Shown: one piece after another, positions 16,869 to 25,823 of the stretch
Layout of the letters: every line of letters begins with the position of its first letter
Position numbering within the stretch: position 1 is the first letter of the stretch
Assembly: GCA_934130325.1 (NCBI GenBank)
Contig: CAKOYA010000002.1
Span: 31,073-95,072, forward strand
DNA from: an uncultured Clostridia bacterium
GTDB lineage: Bacteria; Bacillota; Clostridia; TANB77; CAG-465
Direction of reading: 5' to 3'
Length of the DNA stretch: 64,000 nt
Notes under the pieces: generated by a model
What the model was told of the DNA's origin: nothing
The model's database searches: none
Seen by the model: the letters and a program-made list of their open reading frames with translations, nothing else
Program-made: the position numbers and the translations under genes

Positions 16869-18716
16869 ATGAAAGTATATTTTAATTCTTGGAATGAAAA
16901 ATTTAAACGGCCATTTGGTGCCATTTGTTCAAATTCTACATGTAAATTTAATATTAAAATTGAAGAACTAAATGGTCAATTTGATGTGAAATTGGTATTA
17001 TTTGAAGATGGAAAGTGGGAGAGATACCAAGCTAAAGAGTATTTATTAAAAAAAATTAGCGATGATGTATATTCTACTGAAGTTAAATTTTTAAAAATTG
17101 GATATTATTTTTATTATTTTGAAATAATATTTAATAACAAATTATTAAATATTGTTTTGGATCCGCTAACAAATAATGCTAAAATTTGTAATGATACTTA
17201 CAATAAATGGCAAGTTACAGTATATGATAAAGAATTGGATTGTAAGAAAACTGGTTTTGAAAATTCTGTAATGTATCAGATATTTCCAGATAGCTTTTAC
17301 AGGGATAAAGTTTTGCAAGATGGAATTCTCCCTGATAGGAAAATAGTTGAAACAGGATATTTAAATATTGTGGATGATTCAAGCAGAGTAAATGTAAAGA
17401 ATAACACGTATTATGGTGGAAATATAGATGGAATACGTAAAAAATTGCCGTATTTACGTGAACTTGGTATAAATATTATATATCTTAATCCCATATTTGA
17501 GGCACATTCAAATCATAGATACAATACTGCTAATTTTATGCAGTTAGATCCATTGTTGGGAAAAAATAAAGACTTTACTCAGTTTTGTGATGAAGCACAC
17601 AAAATGGGAATAAGTATTATTTTGGATGGTGTGTTTAATCATGTTGGCGCAGATAGCATTTACTTTAATAAGTTTAAAAGATATCCAAATGAAGGAGCAT
17701 TTAATTCAAAGTCTAGTATTTATTATCCTTGGTTTAAAAATAATTTTTTTACTTATCCTAACAGCTATAAAGGTTGGTGGGGAGATGCTAATGGACTGCC
17801 TGCTGTTGATACGTTTTCACCTGAGTATATTGAATATATTTGTGGTAAAAACGGTGTGGTAAAGACTTGGCTTGAAAGAGGTGCGGATGGTTTTAGACTG
17901 GATGTTATTGATGAGTTACCAAATGAATTTATTGATATATTATGTGATTCAATAAAAAAGTATGGCGGAAAAATTATAATAGGTGAAGTTTGGGAAGATG
18001 CAACTGAAAAATTTGATATGTATGGAACTAGAAGAAGGTATTTATTAGGTGAACAAATAGATACTGTAATGAATTATCCTTTCTTTAACTCTGCATATAA
18101 TTATATTAAATATGGAGATTTTTTAAATATATATGCGGGGACAATGAGAATTTTGGAGCATTATCCTAAGTATTCTATAAATTTGCTTATGAATTTGATT
18201 TCTACTCATGATATTGAAAGAATAAGTAATAGACTTGCAAATGAGGGAAAAAGGGAATTCACTCGTGAACAAATTGAATTTTCAAGAAAAATGTTGCCTT
18301 TATTACTAACGATGCAGTTTACATTTCCTGGGATTCCGTGTATCTACTATGGTGATGAAATTGCTATGATGGGAAGAGGTAATCTAGAAAACAGAAAGTA
18401 TTTTGATTGGAATTGCAAAGATAAAACTTTTATAAACTATATAAAAGAATTATCAAATATCAAAAAAAATAATTTAGCATGTTCTGGAGATTTTAAATTT
18501 TTGTATTTAACTCAAGATTTATTAATATATAAAAGAAATTATTTAAATAATGTGTTAATCATTATTATTAATAGGTCAGATAAAACATATCATTTAAAAG
18601 ATATAGAAGTTTTAAAAAGCGTGCTAAAAAATAGTAATATCATTTTTACAACATCTGCTAGTAATAGTATTGAAAAAATATATCCATATAGTGCGATAAT
18701 TGTAGATAGATTCTGA
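16869..18716 (+). CDS. GH13 alpha-glucan hydrolase, neopullulanase/cyclomaltodextrinase type
   Basis: 615 residues from the ATG at 16869, which follows AAAGGAG. An N-terminal beta domain of about 115 residues precedes the GH13 barrel: YGGNIDGIRKKLPYL, DGVFNHVG, GFRLDV with nucleophile Asp345, GEVWED with acid Glu373, and STHD with Asp448, followed by a short C-terminal beta domain. No signal peptide, so it acts on oligosaccharides inside the cell (maltodextrins, pullulan or cyclodextrin fragments). The domain order fits the neopullulanase group; exact specificity is open. Stand-alone gene with terminator. Confidence 0.85.
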   Translation: MKVYFNSWNEKFKRPFGAICSNSTCKFNIKIEELNGQFDVKLVLFEDGKWERYQAKEYLLKKISDDVYSTEVKFLKIGYYFYYFEIIFNNKLLNIVLDPLTNNAKICNDTYNKWQVTVYDKELDCKKTGFENSVMYQIFPDSFYRDKVLQDGILPDRKIVETGYLNIVDDSSRVNVKNNTYYGGNIDGIRKKLPYLRELGINIIYLNPIFEAHSNHRYNTANFMQLDPLLGKNKDFTQFCDEAHKMGISIILDGVFNHVGADSIYFNKFKRYPNEGAFNSKSSIYYPWFKNNFFTYPNSYKGWWGDANGLPAVDTFSPEYIEYICGKNGVVKTWLERGADGFRLDVIDELPNEFIDILCDSIKKYGGKIIIGEVWEDATEKFDMYGTRRRYLLGEQIDTVMNYPFFNSAYNYIKYGDFLNIYAGTMRILEHYPKYSINLLMNLISTHDIERISNRLANEGKREFTREQIEFSRKMLPLLLTMQFTFPGIPCIYYGDEIAMMGRGNLENRKYFDWNCKDKTFINYIKELSNIKKNNLACSGDFKFLYLTQDLLIYKRNYLNNVLIIIINRSDKTYHLKDIEVLKSVLKNSNIIFTTSASNSIEKIYPYSAIIVDRF

Positions 18717-18733
18717 TTTAAATTCTTAAATAA

Positions 18734-18766
18734 AAAGATAAAAGTATTTGCTTTTATCTTTTTTGT
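18734..18766 (+). terminator. Rho-independent terminator after the GH13 gene
   Basis: An 11-bp stem (18734-18744 with 18751-18761) with a six-base loop and following T-run. Confidence 0.75.
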
Positions 18767-18803
18767 ATTATATAATATTTTTATATTGAAAGGATGAATA
18801 AAA

Positions 18804-19142
18804 ATGGATTTTAATAAAAAATTAAATGAATTGGCCCAGAGTTTAAAAAACTCAAATGAATATATAGAATTTATAAATTTAAAAAATGAGGTAAAAAAAG
18901 ATGAAAATGCTTTTAATATGCTAAAGGAATTTAAAAGTAAACAAAAATCTCAACAGTTAAAATATCTAAATGGTAGTGAAACATCAAAATCAGAGGAAAC
19001 AGAATTACAGAATTTATACTCAATTTTAGTTCAAAATGAGAATATAAGAAAAATGCTTGAGTGCGAAATGAAAATAAATATATACTTAGCTAATGTTCAA
19101 AAAGTAATGGGAGACGCAATTAAGGAGATAGTTGATTTTTAA
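18804..19142 (+). CDS. YlbF/YmcA family protein
   Basis: 112 residues, all helical. DFNKKLNELAQSLKNSNEY and NAFNMLKEFKSKQKSQQ match the YlbF/YmcA family; in Bacillus these proteins form the RicAFT complex that affects RNA processing, competence and sporulation. The usual AxxLxxxLxxSxEYxxY-like lead is present. Its stop overlaps the next start by one base. Confidence 0.75.
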   Translation: MDFNKKLNELAQSLKNSNEYIEFINLKNEVKKDENAFNMLKEFKSKQKSQQLKYLNGSETSKSEETELQNLYSILVQNENIRKMLECEMKINIYLANVQKVMGDAIKEIVDF

Positions 19143-19768
19143 TGAGTTTTTTAGATAAATTTAAATGTCTAGGCAAGCAGAATAATGATAGTGCATTAAA
19201 TCAAATTTCAAGTACATTGCCAGTTAATGAAGAGATTGCAAAAACAATTTTAAATAAATTAGGAAATAAAACTTCTAAGGTAGTTTTTGATAAAGATATT
19301 AAAAATAGTTATTATGTATATTTTAAAGATACTATATATATATCAGAAAGTAGAAGAAACAACAAATATACAAGAGTATGTCTTATAGCACATGAATGTG
19401 CACATTCGATGCAATCTAAGGGGTTACAGAGGGTTAACTTTATATTATCAAATATTGAGATTTTAGCTTTTATTATTTGCTTTATATTCATTTTAGTTTC
19501 AAAAATAGATAATATATTTTATATTTATTTGTTATTTTGCATAATTTCAATTATTCCTAGGGGAATCTTGGAAGTTGATGCAATAAAGAAATCTTTAAAT
19601 ATATCATCTAATTATTTAAAGCCAATTTTAAATAATAAAGATTATAATTTAATAATGTATGCATATACAAGGCAAATTAAGTTTTTAATGCCTTTTGCAA
19701 TTATTACATTATTTTTTGAAAAAATACTTAGATGTTTAATACTTTTTTTATTAACATTTTTAATATAA
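19142..19768 (+). CDS. Membrane zinc metallopeptidase, YugP-like
   Basis: 208 residues. HECAH in LIAHECAHSMQSKG is the HEXXH zinc motif; a third ligand may come from ILEVDAIKKS (Glu/Asp) near residue 143, as in YugP. Two membrane segments surround residues 95-140 and one or two more end the protein. Unlike typical YugP proteins there is no N-terminal membrane helix before the catalytic motif, so it is a divergent relative. Coupled to ylbF. Role unknown. Confidence 0.65.
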   Translation: MSFLDKFKCLGKQNNDSALNQISSTLPVNEEIAKTILNKLGNKTSKVVFDKDIKNSYYVYFKDTIYISESRRNNKYTRVCLIAHECAHSMQSKGLQRVNFILSNIEILAFIICFIFILVSKIDNIFYIYLLFCIISIIPRGILEVDAIKKSLNISSNYLKPILNNKDYNLIMYAYTRQIKFLMPFAIITLFFEKILRCLILFLLTFLI

Positions 19769-19807
19769 ATTATATTCGATATACATAGTATATATTGGGT
19801 GATAAGT

Positions 19808-19942
19808 TTGAAAATGACAGATAAACAAAAATATATTTCATATATAGCTTTAGTGATTATTATATTACTTATTTTTTTTGTTAAAGAATATCTGTATCCT
19901 ACAGAAATTATTAATAATAATTTGGATCGGAAAAGAGATTGA
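19808..19942 (+). CDS. Small single-pass membrane protein, unknown
   Basis: 44 residues from a TTG start with GGGTGAT upstream, the same kind of site that precedes cwlD. A basic N-terminus, one membrane segment (YISYIALVIIILLIFFVKEY) and a short polar tail. It lies between the zinc peptidase and cwlD. Too short for family recognition; support is the ribosome binding site and the clear topology. Confidence 0.45.
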   Translation: MKMTDKQKYISYIALVIIILLIFFVKEYLYPTEIINNNLDRKRD

Positions 19943-20058
19943 AATATATCATGAGTTTATAAATTGATTTTTTGTGATATTTTTGATAAATAAATATGAT
20001 TTTTAATTGTTTGTATTATATTTTATAAAGTGCATATATATGTATAAGGTGATATAAT

Positions 20059-20283
20059 TTGAAATTATCAAAATATAAAAAAAGTATATGTTTATTTTGC
20101 TGTATTATAGGTATTATTACTGTAATATACAGTATAGTTAATGTAGTAAAAGTATCGAATCAAACTGCTAAGGTAAATGCACTTCCTATAACCAATAAAG
20201 TTATAGTAATTGATGCAGGACATGGGTTACCAGATGAGGGGGCGTTCTTATTGTACAAAAAGAATAAACAACTAACCTTTTAA
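20059..20283 (+). pseudogene. cwlD: cwlD, 5' segment (gene interrupted by a mobile element)
   Basis: TTG start at 20059 after AAGGTGAT. The first 61 codons encode an N-terminal membrane segment and then VIVIDAGHGLPDEGA, the opening zinc-binding motif of N-acetylmuramoyl-L-alanine amidase (Amidase_3). After the 11-base repeat at 20233-20243 the frame runs into unrelated residues and stops at 20283. The rest of the gene lies at 24801-25367, in frame. CwlD prepares muramic lactam in the spore cortex. Whether this is a broken gene or one restored by excision is the main question of the window. Confidence 0.88.
20233..20243 (+). repeat. Left attachment repeat, GATGAGGGGGC
   Basis: Identical to 24801-24811. 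It lies in the codons for Asp-Glu-Gly-Ala of cwlD, right after the AGHG motif. Flanking bases differ on both sides, so 11 bases is the full repeat. Confidence 0.88.
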
Positions 20284-20324
20284 AAATAAAGCAATGGGGT
20301 GCGTTACTTCACTTTATTTTTTTT
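20283..20324 (+). terminator. Terminator-like hairpin at the left end of the element
   Basis: AAAATAAAG (20283-20291) pairs with CTTTATTTT (20312-20320), followed by more T. It would stop transcription entering from the cwlD promoter. The rest of 20325-20628 holds no gene I can support; it is AT-rich with scattered short frames only. Confidence 0.5.
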
Positions 20325-20628
20325 ATGGATAGGGGATAAATTACAGAACAAAATTGATATTATAGATAGGATTAAAGACATGGCTATAAACATAATTTTA
20401 TAGGTAAGTAGAAAATCAAGCTATAATTTTTGCATATTCAAAAAAATAAAAAAAGGTTTACAGGGTAGTTTATAAAATATTAAAATAAACTATCCTTATA
20501 TTTTTGAATTTATAAAATTAAAATACTTTGAAAAAAAGTACTGATTATAAAATGAAAATTAAATATAGAACGTACTGAGTAAGAATGGCATGAGTTGAAA
20601 GCCATCCTTTTTTAAAATTATTTAGAAG

Positions 20629-21183
20629 TCAAGTAGACAGATCCTTTTTACAATGGTTTTGAAATTCTTGAGCAGTTATTCCATACTTTGGTTTTGAGTA
20701 TTGGTTTAGAATATAACCACTAGATAAATCACTTAAATTATATATTTCTTTAATCCATGATTTAAAAGAACTTGAGATAGCCTCTATTGCTTCTTCTTTT
20801 GAGTTATATTCAAACACACCTGTTTCATTTGAAGAAGAATTGTCTTCAATGTTATACCATTTGTTATTTTGCCTAAAAATAATAAAAGTATGAGTATTGT
20901 GAATTTTTAACTTATCGTTTATATATTCAATATAATAAGTTTCATTATACAAATTTTTGGCATCTAAATAATATCTTAAAAGTTCAACAACATCCCAACA
21001 CCAAGCACATTTATTTTTAATTACTTGTTTGGGAGATTGTAAGATATATAAGCTATCTATATCAACATTTTCAAAATCAGTAGGATAGTATTTTTTTTCC
21101 GCTTTATCTACAAATCCGTAATATATATTGCTTTTAATATATGTGTAGAATTTTTGTGGGGAAAGTTTTACCAATTCTTCCAA
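20629..21183 (-). CDS. Transglutaminase-like cysteine hydrolase, element cargo
   Basis: 184 residues from a TTG at 21183 placed after AGGTGAT (a GTG at 21192 overlaps that site). NKCAWCWDVVELLRYYL carries the likely Cys, IHNTHTFIIF the His and WYNIEDNS the acidic residue, in the order and spacing of the transglutaminase-like superfamily. C-terminal SKPKYGITAQEFQNHC is unassigned. No signal peptide. It is the only gene of the element on the minus strand and is not needed for recombination, so it is cargo; substrate unknown. Confidence 0.6.
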   Translation of the reverse strand: MEELVKLSPQKFYTYIKSNIYYGFVDKAEKKYYPTDFENVDIDSLYILQSPKQVIKNKCAWCWDVVELLRYYLDAKNLYNETYYIEYINDKLKIHNTHTFIIFRQNNKWYNIEDNSSSNETGVFEYNSKEEAIEAISSSFKSWIKEIYNLSDLSSGYILNQYSKPKYGITAQEFQNHCKKDLST

Positions 21184-21391
21184 TTTAATCACCTAATATA
21201 TAATAACACAACGATAATAAATATTCAAATATGTAATGTTAAATTTTAAATTCCAAAACAACACTTACTCAGATTTATGTTCTTTTGAAAACAATTACGA
21301 AGATGAAAGAAAAAGAACAATTCTGTCAATGACAAACTTGATGAGTAATATTTTTTATTTTAGGGAATAGAGTTTATCAAGGGGGGAAAAT

Positions 21392-21541
21392 ATGCCAAAA
21401 ACTGAAAATACAGAAAAATTTGTTGTTGAAAACAAAGAATATATAGTAATATCTAAAAGCTATAATAAAGTTGATGAAGATGTTATATATGATATATTAA
21501 GTAGATATGCTCTTCAAAGGTTAAACTGTAATGTATTTTAA
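21392..21541 (+). CDS. Small TnpW-like transposon protein
   Basis: 49 residues after a GGGGGG site. The core KFVVENKEYIVISKSYN, then DVIYDILSRYALQRL, resembles the short TnpW-type proteins that precede serine recombinases in clostridial transposons (pattern: strand with xYxVxSxF, then a helix with a D-x-I/L-x-R-hydrophobic motif). It ends inside the hairpin that precedes the recombinase gene. Function of the family is unknown; the assignment is by pattern and position. Confidence 0.5.
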   Translation: MPKTENTEKFVVENKEYIVISKSYNKVDEDVIYDILSRYALQRLNCNVF

Positions 21542-21628
21542 AAGATAGTAACTAAATTAATGAAAGTCGTCTTTACAATAATACTAGTATAGAATATTAT
21601 TGTAAAAAGTTAGTTGCTATCTTTTTTT
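21541..21628 (+). terminator. Long hairpin (attenuator-like) before the recombinase genes
   Basis: A two-part stem: 21541-21554 pairs with 21611-21624 (one G-U), and an inner stem 21573-21583 pairs with 21595-21605. A T-run follows and the recombinase ribosome binding site starts eight bases later. It can act as a terminator or attenuator controlling recombinase expression. Confidence 0.65.
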
Positions 21629-21649
21629 ATGAAAGGAGAGCAACAAGCT

Positions 21650-23215
21650 ATGGAATACAAAAAGTTTAAAGTAGCAGGATATTTGAGATTATCACAAGAT
21701 GATGGTGATAAAGAAGTAAGTGATAGTATAGTTAGTCAAAGAACAATCATAGAGAATAAAATTAAAGAATTAGGAAGAGATTTTGAATTAGTAGATTTCT
21801 ATATTGATGACGGATATACAGGATTAAATACAGATAGACCTGCATTCCAAAAAATGTTATTTGATATAGAAAAAGGCATTATAAATACAGTAGTAACAAA
21901 AGACTTGTCCAGATTAAGCCGTAATAGTTTTGAGGCAAATTATTATATTGAAATCTATTTTTTAGAAAGAAATATAAGGTACATATCAGTTCTAGATAAT
22001 GTAGATACATATATTAAAAATTCTAATAATGATATGATTCAATTTAAAACTCTTATAAATGATTGGTATAGTAAAGATATCTCGAGAAAAGTTAGAACAG
22101 CAGTATGGGCTAGAAAAGAGAAAGGTTTATATTTGGGAGCATTGGCTCCTTATGGTTATGATAAGGCAAAAGAAAATAAAAATCAATTAGTAATAAATGA
22201 GAGTCAAGCAAAGGTAATTAGGCTTATATTTGATATGTTTGATAATGGGGTTGCAGCAAAAGAAATAGCAGATCATTTAAAAAGACAAAAAATCAAATGT
22301 CCTAGTTATTATGATTTTGGTGGTGCAAGAAGTGGTGAGTATAATTGGAAAAGCGAAACTGTTAGAAGACTATTAAAAAACAAAGTATATTTAGGTCATA
22401 CTGAATATGGAAAGCGTTTAAATTTAAGTTATAAATCAAAAAAAGTAAAAACAGTTCCAAGAGAAGATTGGAAGATTGTAGAAAATACTCATGAGCCCAT
22501 AATTTTTAAAGAGCAATTTGAAAGAGTGCAAAGAAAATTAGAAATACGAAAAAAAATTAGAAATCCTTTATATGTTTGGGGGTTAAATGGAATTGTATAT
22601 TGTAAAGAGTGTGGTACTAAAATGCAAGTTAAAGTAAGGCGAGATAAAAATTACGAAGTAAAATATACAGATTTAATATGTGGTTCTACATATAGAAAAG
22701 GAAAAAATATAAGCTGTGAAAGAAAATATAAAGCTTTTGCTGAGAAATCTTTTAATAAAATAATTTATGATACTATAAACAAAAAATTAAATAAGATTAT
22801 AAAGAGTGATAAGTTAAAAGAAATTATTGAAAAAAATTATAACAATAATTCTAATAAAGTATTTAATGATAATATTGAGTTATTAAAGAAGCAATTAAAA
22901 AAAGTAGAAAATATTATTTCATCTTTATATATTGATTTAAAAGAAGAAATAATTGATTTAGATGACTATAAAAAACTTTATAAAAGTGAACAAGAAAGAA
23001 AATTGTCAATAAAATCTGAAATAGAAAATTTACAAAATAAAAAAGAGGATAGAGCTAAAATTTCTAAGAAACAACTTATAAAGGTTACAAATGATTTATT
23101 AGATTGTAAGAAGTGGACAGCAGAAATGTTATCAGAAATTATCTATAATATTCAAATAGATAAAGAAAATCATATTTATATTAATTATAAATATGATATA
23201 TTTACGGAGGTGTAG
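21650..23215 (+). CDS. Large serine recombinase 1
   Basis: 521 residues from the ATG at 21650 after AAAGGAG. Resolvase domain with catalytic Ser in AGYLRLSQDDG and the downstream TKDLSRLSRN; recombinase domain with APYGYDKAKENKNQL and TVRRLLKNKVYLGHTEYG; zinc ribbon with YCKECGTKMQ and later Cys pairs; a coiled-coil stretch from about 390 to 470. All parts expected of a TndX/TnpX-type site-specific recombinase are present. Its stop is next to the start of the second recombinase. Confidence 0.92.
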   Translation: MEYKKFKVAGYLRLSQDDGDKEVSDSIVSQRTIIENKIKELGRDFELVDFYIDDGYTGLNTDRPAFQKMLFDIEKGIINTVVTKDLSRLSRNSFEANYYIEIYFLERNIRYISVLDNVDTYIKNSNNDMIQFKTLINDWYSKDISRKVRTAVWARKEKGLYLGALAPYGYDKAKENKNQLVINESQAKVIRLIFDMFDNGVAAKEIADHLKRQKIKCPSYYDFGGARSGEYNWKSETVRRLLKNKVYLGHTEYGKRLNLSYKSKKVKTVPREDWKIVENTHEPIIFKEQFERVQRKLEIRKKIRNPLYVWGLNGIVYCKECGTKMQVKVRRDKNYEVKYTDLICGSTYRKGKNISCERKYKAFAEKSFNKIIYDTINKKLNKIIKSDKLKEIIEKNYNNNSNKVFNDNIELLKKQLKKVENIISSLYIDLKEEIIDLDDYKKLYKSEQERKLSIKSEIENLQNKKEDRAKISKKQLIKVTNDLLDCKKWTAEMLSEIIYNIQIDKENHIYINYKYDIFTEV

Positions 23216-24736
23216 ATGGTGAAAAATTATAAAGCCTGTGTATATATGAGATTATCTAAAGAGGATATAAATGAAAATAATAGTATAACTGCCCAAAAAG
23301 AGATTGCATACAATTATGCAAATAAAAATGGGATTACAATTATAAAAGAATATGAGGATAATGGATATTCTGGTATGCTAGATTCAAGACCTGCTTTTAA
23401 TGAAATGATATGTGATCTATTAAATGGCAAAGTAAATATGGTAATTGTAAAAGATATATCAAGACTTACTAGAGATAAAAATAAAACAGGATATTATACG
23501 GAAGTTTTTTTCCCAGATAATGATATAAGATTTGTTTCAGTTACTGAAATGATTGATAGTGGAGAAAGATATGAGATTGATGACACTATAATGATGAGAG
23601 GTATAATGAATCAATGCTATGTAGAAGATATTTCAAAAAAGATAAGAGCTGTTTTAGATAACTACAAAAGTCAAGGAAAATATGTAGAAAGCAATGTCCC
23701 TTATGGTTATAAAAAAGATAAAGAAGATAAGTATAAAGTTATAATAGATGAAAATGTTGCTAGCAATGTAAAACTTATTTTTGATATGTATATTCAGGGA
23801 TTTTCTCAATCGCAAATAGCAAACAATTTAAATGCTATGCAAGAATTAACACCTAAACTATATAAAGGTCAAAAAGCTATTATTGAAAAATGGACTCAAG
23901 ATACAATTTCAAGAATATTATCAGATCCATTTTATACTGGAAAAATGATTATAAATAAAAGTAAATATAATATTAAGACTAGAAAAAGAAAAAAAACTCC
24001 TAGAGAAGATTGGATTTTTATAGAGAATACTCATGAACCAATAATTTGTCAAGAAAAATTTAAAAAAGTAGAAGAAATAAGAAATAAAAAATTTTCAAAG
24101 CCAAAATTTAAATATGAATATTTATTAAAAGATTTAGTGTATTGTGGGCATTGCAATGCAAAAATGCAGTATAAATATAGGAGTAGAACAAAGAATCATA
24201 ATAATTTAATAAATCCACCGGTCAAATGTTGGTATTATAAATGTAGAATGATTTATAGATTTCCAGAAATTTGTAATAGAGGTCATACTATACAAGAAAA
24301 TGTATTAAATAAGATAGTAATAGAAAAATTAAAGGATAAGTTGAAATATATAAAAATTGATAAAGCCACTAATACTATTATAAGAGGGTACAAAAATATA
24401 AATATATCATATAAATTACTACAAAAATATAAAAATTTAAAGCTGAAAATTGATAATAACATTAATATATTATATAATGATAGGGTAGAAAAGAAAATAT
24501 CTACAGAGAAATTTAAGATTTGTTATAATAAATTAAAAGAAAAATTAAAAGAATATGAAAATAAAGTTGAAGAATTAAAAAAAGAGTGTGAAAGAAACAT
24601 CTCAATAAAAAGATTAAGTAAAATTATAGATGACTTTAAATCTGGAAAAGAATTTACAAATGAAATTATGAAAGAACTAGTAGAAAAAATAAAAATATAT
24701 GAAGATAAAAAAATAGTAATAATATTTAAGTTTTAA
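23216..24736 (+). CDS. Large serine recombinase 2
   Basis: 506 residues, start directly after the first gene's stop, with GGAGGTG upstream. Resolvase domain with catalytic Ser in VYMRLSKEDINE and VKDISRLTRDKN; recombinase domain with VPYGYKKDKEDKYKV and DTISRILSDPFYTGKM; zinc ribbon with YCGHCNAKMQ; coiled coil near 400-470. The two proteins are clearly distinct sequences, so this is a recombinase pair, as in SCC elements, rather than a recent duplication. It ends 64 bases before the right repeat. Confidence 0.92.
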   Translation: MVKNYKACVYMRLSKEDINENNSITAQKEIAYNYANKNGITIIKEYEDNGYSGMLDSRPAFNEMICDLLNGKVNMVIVKDISRLTRDKNKTGYYTEVFFPDNDIRFVSVTEMIDSGERYEIDDTIMMRGIMNQCYVEDISKKIRAVLDNYKSQGKYVESNVPYGYKKDKEDKYKVIIDENVASNVKLIFDMYIQGFSQSQIANNLNAMQELTPKLYKGQKAIIEKWTQDTISRILSDPFYTGKMIINKSKYNIKTRKRKKTPREDWIFIENTHEPIICQEKFKKVEEIRNKKFSKPKFKYEYLLKDLVYCGHCNAKMQYKYRSRTKNHNNLINPPVKCWYYKCRMIYRFPEICNRGHTIQENVLNKIVIEKLKDKLKYIKIDKATNTIIRGYKNINISYKLLQKYKNLKLKIDNNINILYNDRVEKKISTEKFKICYNKLKEKLKEYENKVEELKKECERNISIKRLSKIIDDFKSGKEFTNEIMKELVEKIKIYEDKKIVIIFKF

Positions 24737-24800
24737 ATTTAGTCTAAAAGATTAAATTTATATTTATAACTTGTCTTTGTGCAATTGTATTTAACTTGGC

Positions 24801-24811
24801 GATGAGGGGGC
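24801..24811 (+). repeat. Right attachment repeat, GATGAGGGGGC
   Basis: Identical to 20233-20243. From this repeat on, the cwlD frame reads DEGAVGFSGTTEQ without interruption. Confidence 0.88.
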
Positions 24812-25367
24812 AGTTGGATTTAGTGGAACAACTGAACAGGCAATAAATTTAAATATTAGTTTAAAATTGCAGACATTAATAGAGCAAAGTGGAGCAAGGG
24901 TAATTTTAACAAGAAGTGATGAGAATGGTATATATTCAATAGACAGTAAAAGTATTCGTAATAAAAAAGTAAGTGATATAAAAAATAGAGTGGATATAGG
25001 AAATAATAGCAATGCGGATATATTTATTTCTATACACTTAAATAAATATCCTCCATCTGAGGCATATAGAGGATGGCAAACTTTTTATCAAAAAACAAAT
25101 AAAAATAGTAAAATATTATCAGAGTTTATTCAAAGTAATTTAAATAAAAATATACAGTTTAAGAATAATAGGAGTCCCTTGTCAATAACAGACGTATATA
25201 TAATGGATAAATTGCAAATTCCTACTGTAATAATAGAATGTGGCTTTTTATCAAATCCTGAGGAAACCAGACTTTTAAGGACAGATGATTATCAAAATAA
25301 ATTGGCTTGGGGAATATATACTGGGATACAAGAATATTTTTCAAATGAGGGAGAAAATAATGAATAA
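24801..25367 (+). pseudogene. cwlD: cwlD, 3' segment (gene interrupted by a mobile element)
   Basis: 188 codons continuing the amidase: DEGAVGFSGTTEQAINL with the zinc-ligand Glu, LQTLIEQSGARVILTRSDE, IFISIHLN with the second zinc His, and IPTVIIECGFLSNPEE with the catalytic Glu. Nothing essential is missing, so excision would give a complete 246-residue CwlD of normal length. In the present arrangement an internal ATG at 24867 would give only a truncated protein without the first motif. It overlaps tadA by eight bases. Confidence 0.88.
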
Positions 25368-25818
25368 ATACATGTATGAGGCTTTAAATGAAGCAAAAAA
25401 AGCATATAAAAAACTTGAGGTACCTGTGGGGGCTGTTTTAGTTAAGGATGGAAATATAATTGCAAGAGCCCATAATTTAAGAGAAACTAAGGAAAACTCT
25501 ATTTCACATGCTGAAATATTATGCATACAGAAGGCATGTGATAAGCTTAAAAGTTGGAGATTAGAAAATGTAGAAATGTATGTTACATTGGAACCATGCC
25601 CAATGTGTGCTGGTGCTTTAATACAGTCGAGATTAAAAAAAGTATATATAGGTGCCAAAGATTTAAAAAATGGTGCTGTAGGTTCAGTAACAAATTTACT
25701 TGAAAACAATTTTACACATAAAGTAGAATATGAGTATTTAAATGAGGCAGAGGAGTGCTCTACTATTATTAAAGATTTTTTTAAAGATTTAAGAGAATTA
25801 AAAAAATTAAATAGATAG
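25360..25818 (+). CDS. tadA: tRNA-specific adenosine deaminase
   Basis: 152 residues from the ATG at 25360, which overlaps the cwlD stop and follows GAGGGAG. Zinc deaminase motifs HAE (SHAEILCIQ) and PCPMC (LEPCPMCAGAL) are intact. It converts adenosine 34 to inosine in tRNA-Arg(ACG). A frame from 25285 is longer but would overlap the amidase domain. Confidence 0.9.
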   Translation: MNKYMYEALNEAKKAYKKLEVPVGAVLVKDGNIIARAHNLRETKENSISHAEILCIQKACDKLKSWRLENVEMYVTLEPCPMCAGALIQSRLKKVYIGAKDLKNGAVGSVTNLLENNFTHKVEYEYLNEAEECSTIIKDFFKDLRELKKLNR

Positions 25819-25823
25819 TAGTA

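Larger units (their letters stand above)
20233..24811. mobile_element. Serine-recombinase element inserted in cwlD (4,568 bp plus one repeat)
   Basis: The element is bounded by identical 11-base repeats (20233-20243 and 24801-24811). It contains, in order, a terminator-like hairpin, a minus-strand transglutaminase-like gene, a small TnpW-like gene, a large hairpin, and two consecutive large serine recombinase genes reading toward cwlD's 3' part. Joining the outer sequences at one repeat restores the cwlD frame exactly (58 + 188 codons). No conjugation, replication or phage structural genes are present, so it is a minimal integrative element. Confidence 0.88.

Noticed and set aside
20284..20628. 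Gene in the left end of the cwlD element
   Set aside because: Only very short frames without ribosome binding sites.
24867..25367. A functional short amidase from the internal ATG at 24867
   Set aside because: It would lack the first zinc motif and has no convincing ribosome binding site.
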